A DNA stretch of 64,000 nt from Branchiostoma floridae. Lineage: Eukaryota; Chordata; Leptocardii; Amphioxiformes; Branchiostomatidae. Made by a program: the position numbers and the translations under genes. The first letter of the stretch is position 1. Each line of letters begins with the position of its first letter. The notes below the pieces were generated by a model, which made no database searches, had not been told where the DNA came from, and worked only from the letters and a program-made list of their open reading frames with translations. The DNA lies in assembly GCF_000003815.2 (NCBI RefSeq), contig NC_049990.1, forward strand, positions 1,940,225 to 2,004,224. Direction: 5' to 3'. Below, piece after piece: positions 63,264-64,000 of this stretch.

Positions 63264-64000
63264 CCCTTTCAGCCGAACGCCATATCGAACAAATAGAACC
63301 CCCTATTCTTTTTCGAATACTCGGTCAAAAACAGCCCTAGTGGGACAGGAATGGACAAAGAAAAATGCTATGCCTTTTTTGTTTATGACTATACCGACCG
63401 AGTATTGTTGTTTTGGGAAGGGTGTACGCTACACCACATTACTTTCTTCCTGGACAGGATGCGCATGTAAAGCAATGTTCGTAGAAGAGACGGGACTCCG
63501 CACTAGCGGACTTTGTAGTGTTGTCTTATATTTGACACGTGCTACAAGCTCCCTCTCCGCGAGTGACCGAGCTACTTTCTTCTTAATTTGGTTTTTCTCC
63601 TAAGCATGTATGCACATGCCATGTATGCAATAAACGCGGTAGACAAGCTGTCACATACATACGTACCCAGCTTTACACCTGCATCGACCGCATGTCAGAA
63701 ACTGGGCACTCCTGCCCACTAACAAGGTAATATTATGGAGCGCCTCCCACCTGCGCTTTGACTGAAATTATATCGCCCTTAACGCAACTATATACGTCCT
63801 CTCCTAAAATGACTGTACCCAGTGGATGTAGCCTTCCACAAAGAATGCATAGCATTTTTCTGTCGCCCGTTCTGAGAGGATTTTAAGGCCCCAAAAGCTA
63901 AACCGAAGTCAGTCAATATCCTCAGCCTAATAGCGGCGGCGGCCATATTTTTGCAACTCGCGCCGTTTTTGACCGAGGTTTTGAAATAGAACCCGACATC
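63264..64000. other. Unrelated sequence, possible inverted-repeat element running off the window
   Basis: Breaks the fourteenth unit. ACTCGGTCAAAAAC near 63,319-63,332 is the complement of GTTTTTGACCGAG at about 63,966-63,978, and AAAAATGCTATGC (about 63,362) is opposed by GCATAGCATTTTT (63,847-63,859). Such nested inverted repeats suggest a DNA element whose right end may be just outside. The ORF at 63259-63603 (plus) resembles nothing that I know and begins inside ZnF-tail sequence. Confidence 0.4.

Noticed and set aside
63259..63603. 114-codon plus ORF as a gene
   Set aside because: It begins in ZnF-tail sequence, shows no known motif and lies in a region with inverted repeats.

Overview
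The window looks like animal, probably cephalochordate (lancelet), genomic DNA. The reasons are a tandem cluster of many-fingered C2H2 zinc-finger genes of the gastrula zinc finger/XlCGF type, one non-coding first exon per gene, and a mixed load of non-LTR retrotransposons, Penelope-like elements and inverted-repeat MITEs. The species is an inference; no search was possible.

Layout: about 13 complete or nearly complete zinc-finger (ZnF) units plus the tail of a fourteenth lie head to tail, all on the minus strand, each about 3.5-4.5 kb when free of insertions. Reading right to left (5' to 3' on minus), a unit has a GC-rich promoter with an ETS-like motif, a short non-coding exon 1 ending in CAG|GTAAG/GTGAG, an intron of about 0.9-1.3 kb, one coding exon with a 30-residue leader and 5-13 fingers, and a 0.7-1.1 kb 3' UTR ending near AATAAA. 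I number the coding exons ZnF-1 to ZnF-13 from the left. Their frameworks are almost identical, but the predicted DNA-contact residues (-1, 3, 6) differ from finger to finger. Several copies are decaying: a 2-nt deletion in ZnF-7, a 5-nt deletion in ZnF-11, a lost final finger in ZnF-10, a broken first finger in ZnF-3, a relic before ZnF-2, and no exon 1/promoter for ZnF-8.

Mobile elements sit between or inside the units: a Penelope-like GIY-YIG relic (3.1-4.3 kb) with a hammerhead-ribozyme-like motif; a full-coding CR1/L2-type LINE (9.0-12.8 kb); two elements with long inverted repeats and 9-bp target duplications (7.1-7.8 and 23.9-25.1 kb); a 5'-truncated LINE with a frameshift (25.4-28.3 kb); a second Penelope-end/hammerhead copy and a degenerate RT (39.0-41.1 kb); a small LINE tail (48.2 kb); and many MITEs. 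One of the inverted repeats flanks a 100-N assembly gap. At 41.4-41.8 kb a small orphan ORF with promoter-like and poly(A) signals interrupts the array.

The cluster resembles the fast-evolving ZnF clusters of vertebrates in having recognition residues that diverge by finger duplication, deletion and exchange in a TE-rich locus. A role in TE silencing is only an inference: no KRAB, SCAN, BTB, ZAD or SET domain is visible.
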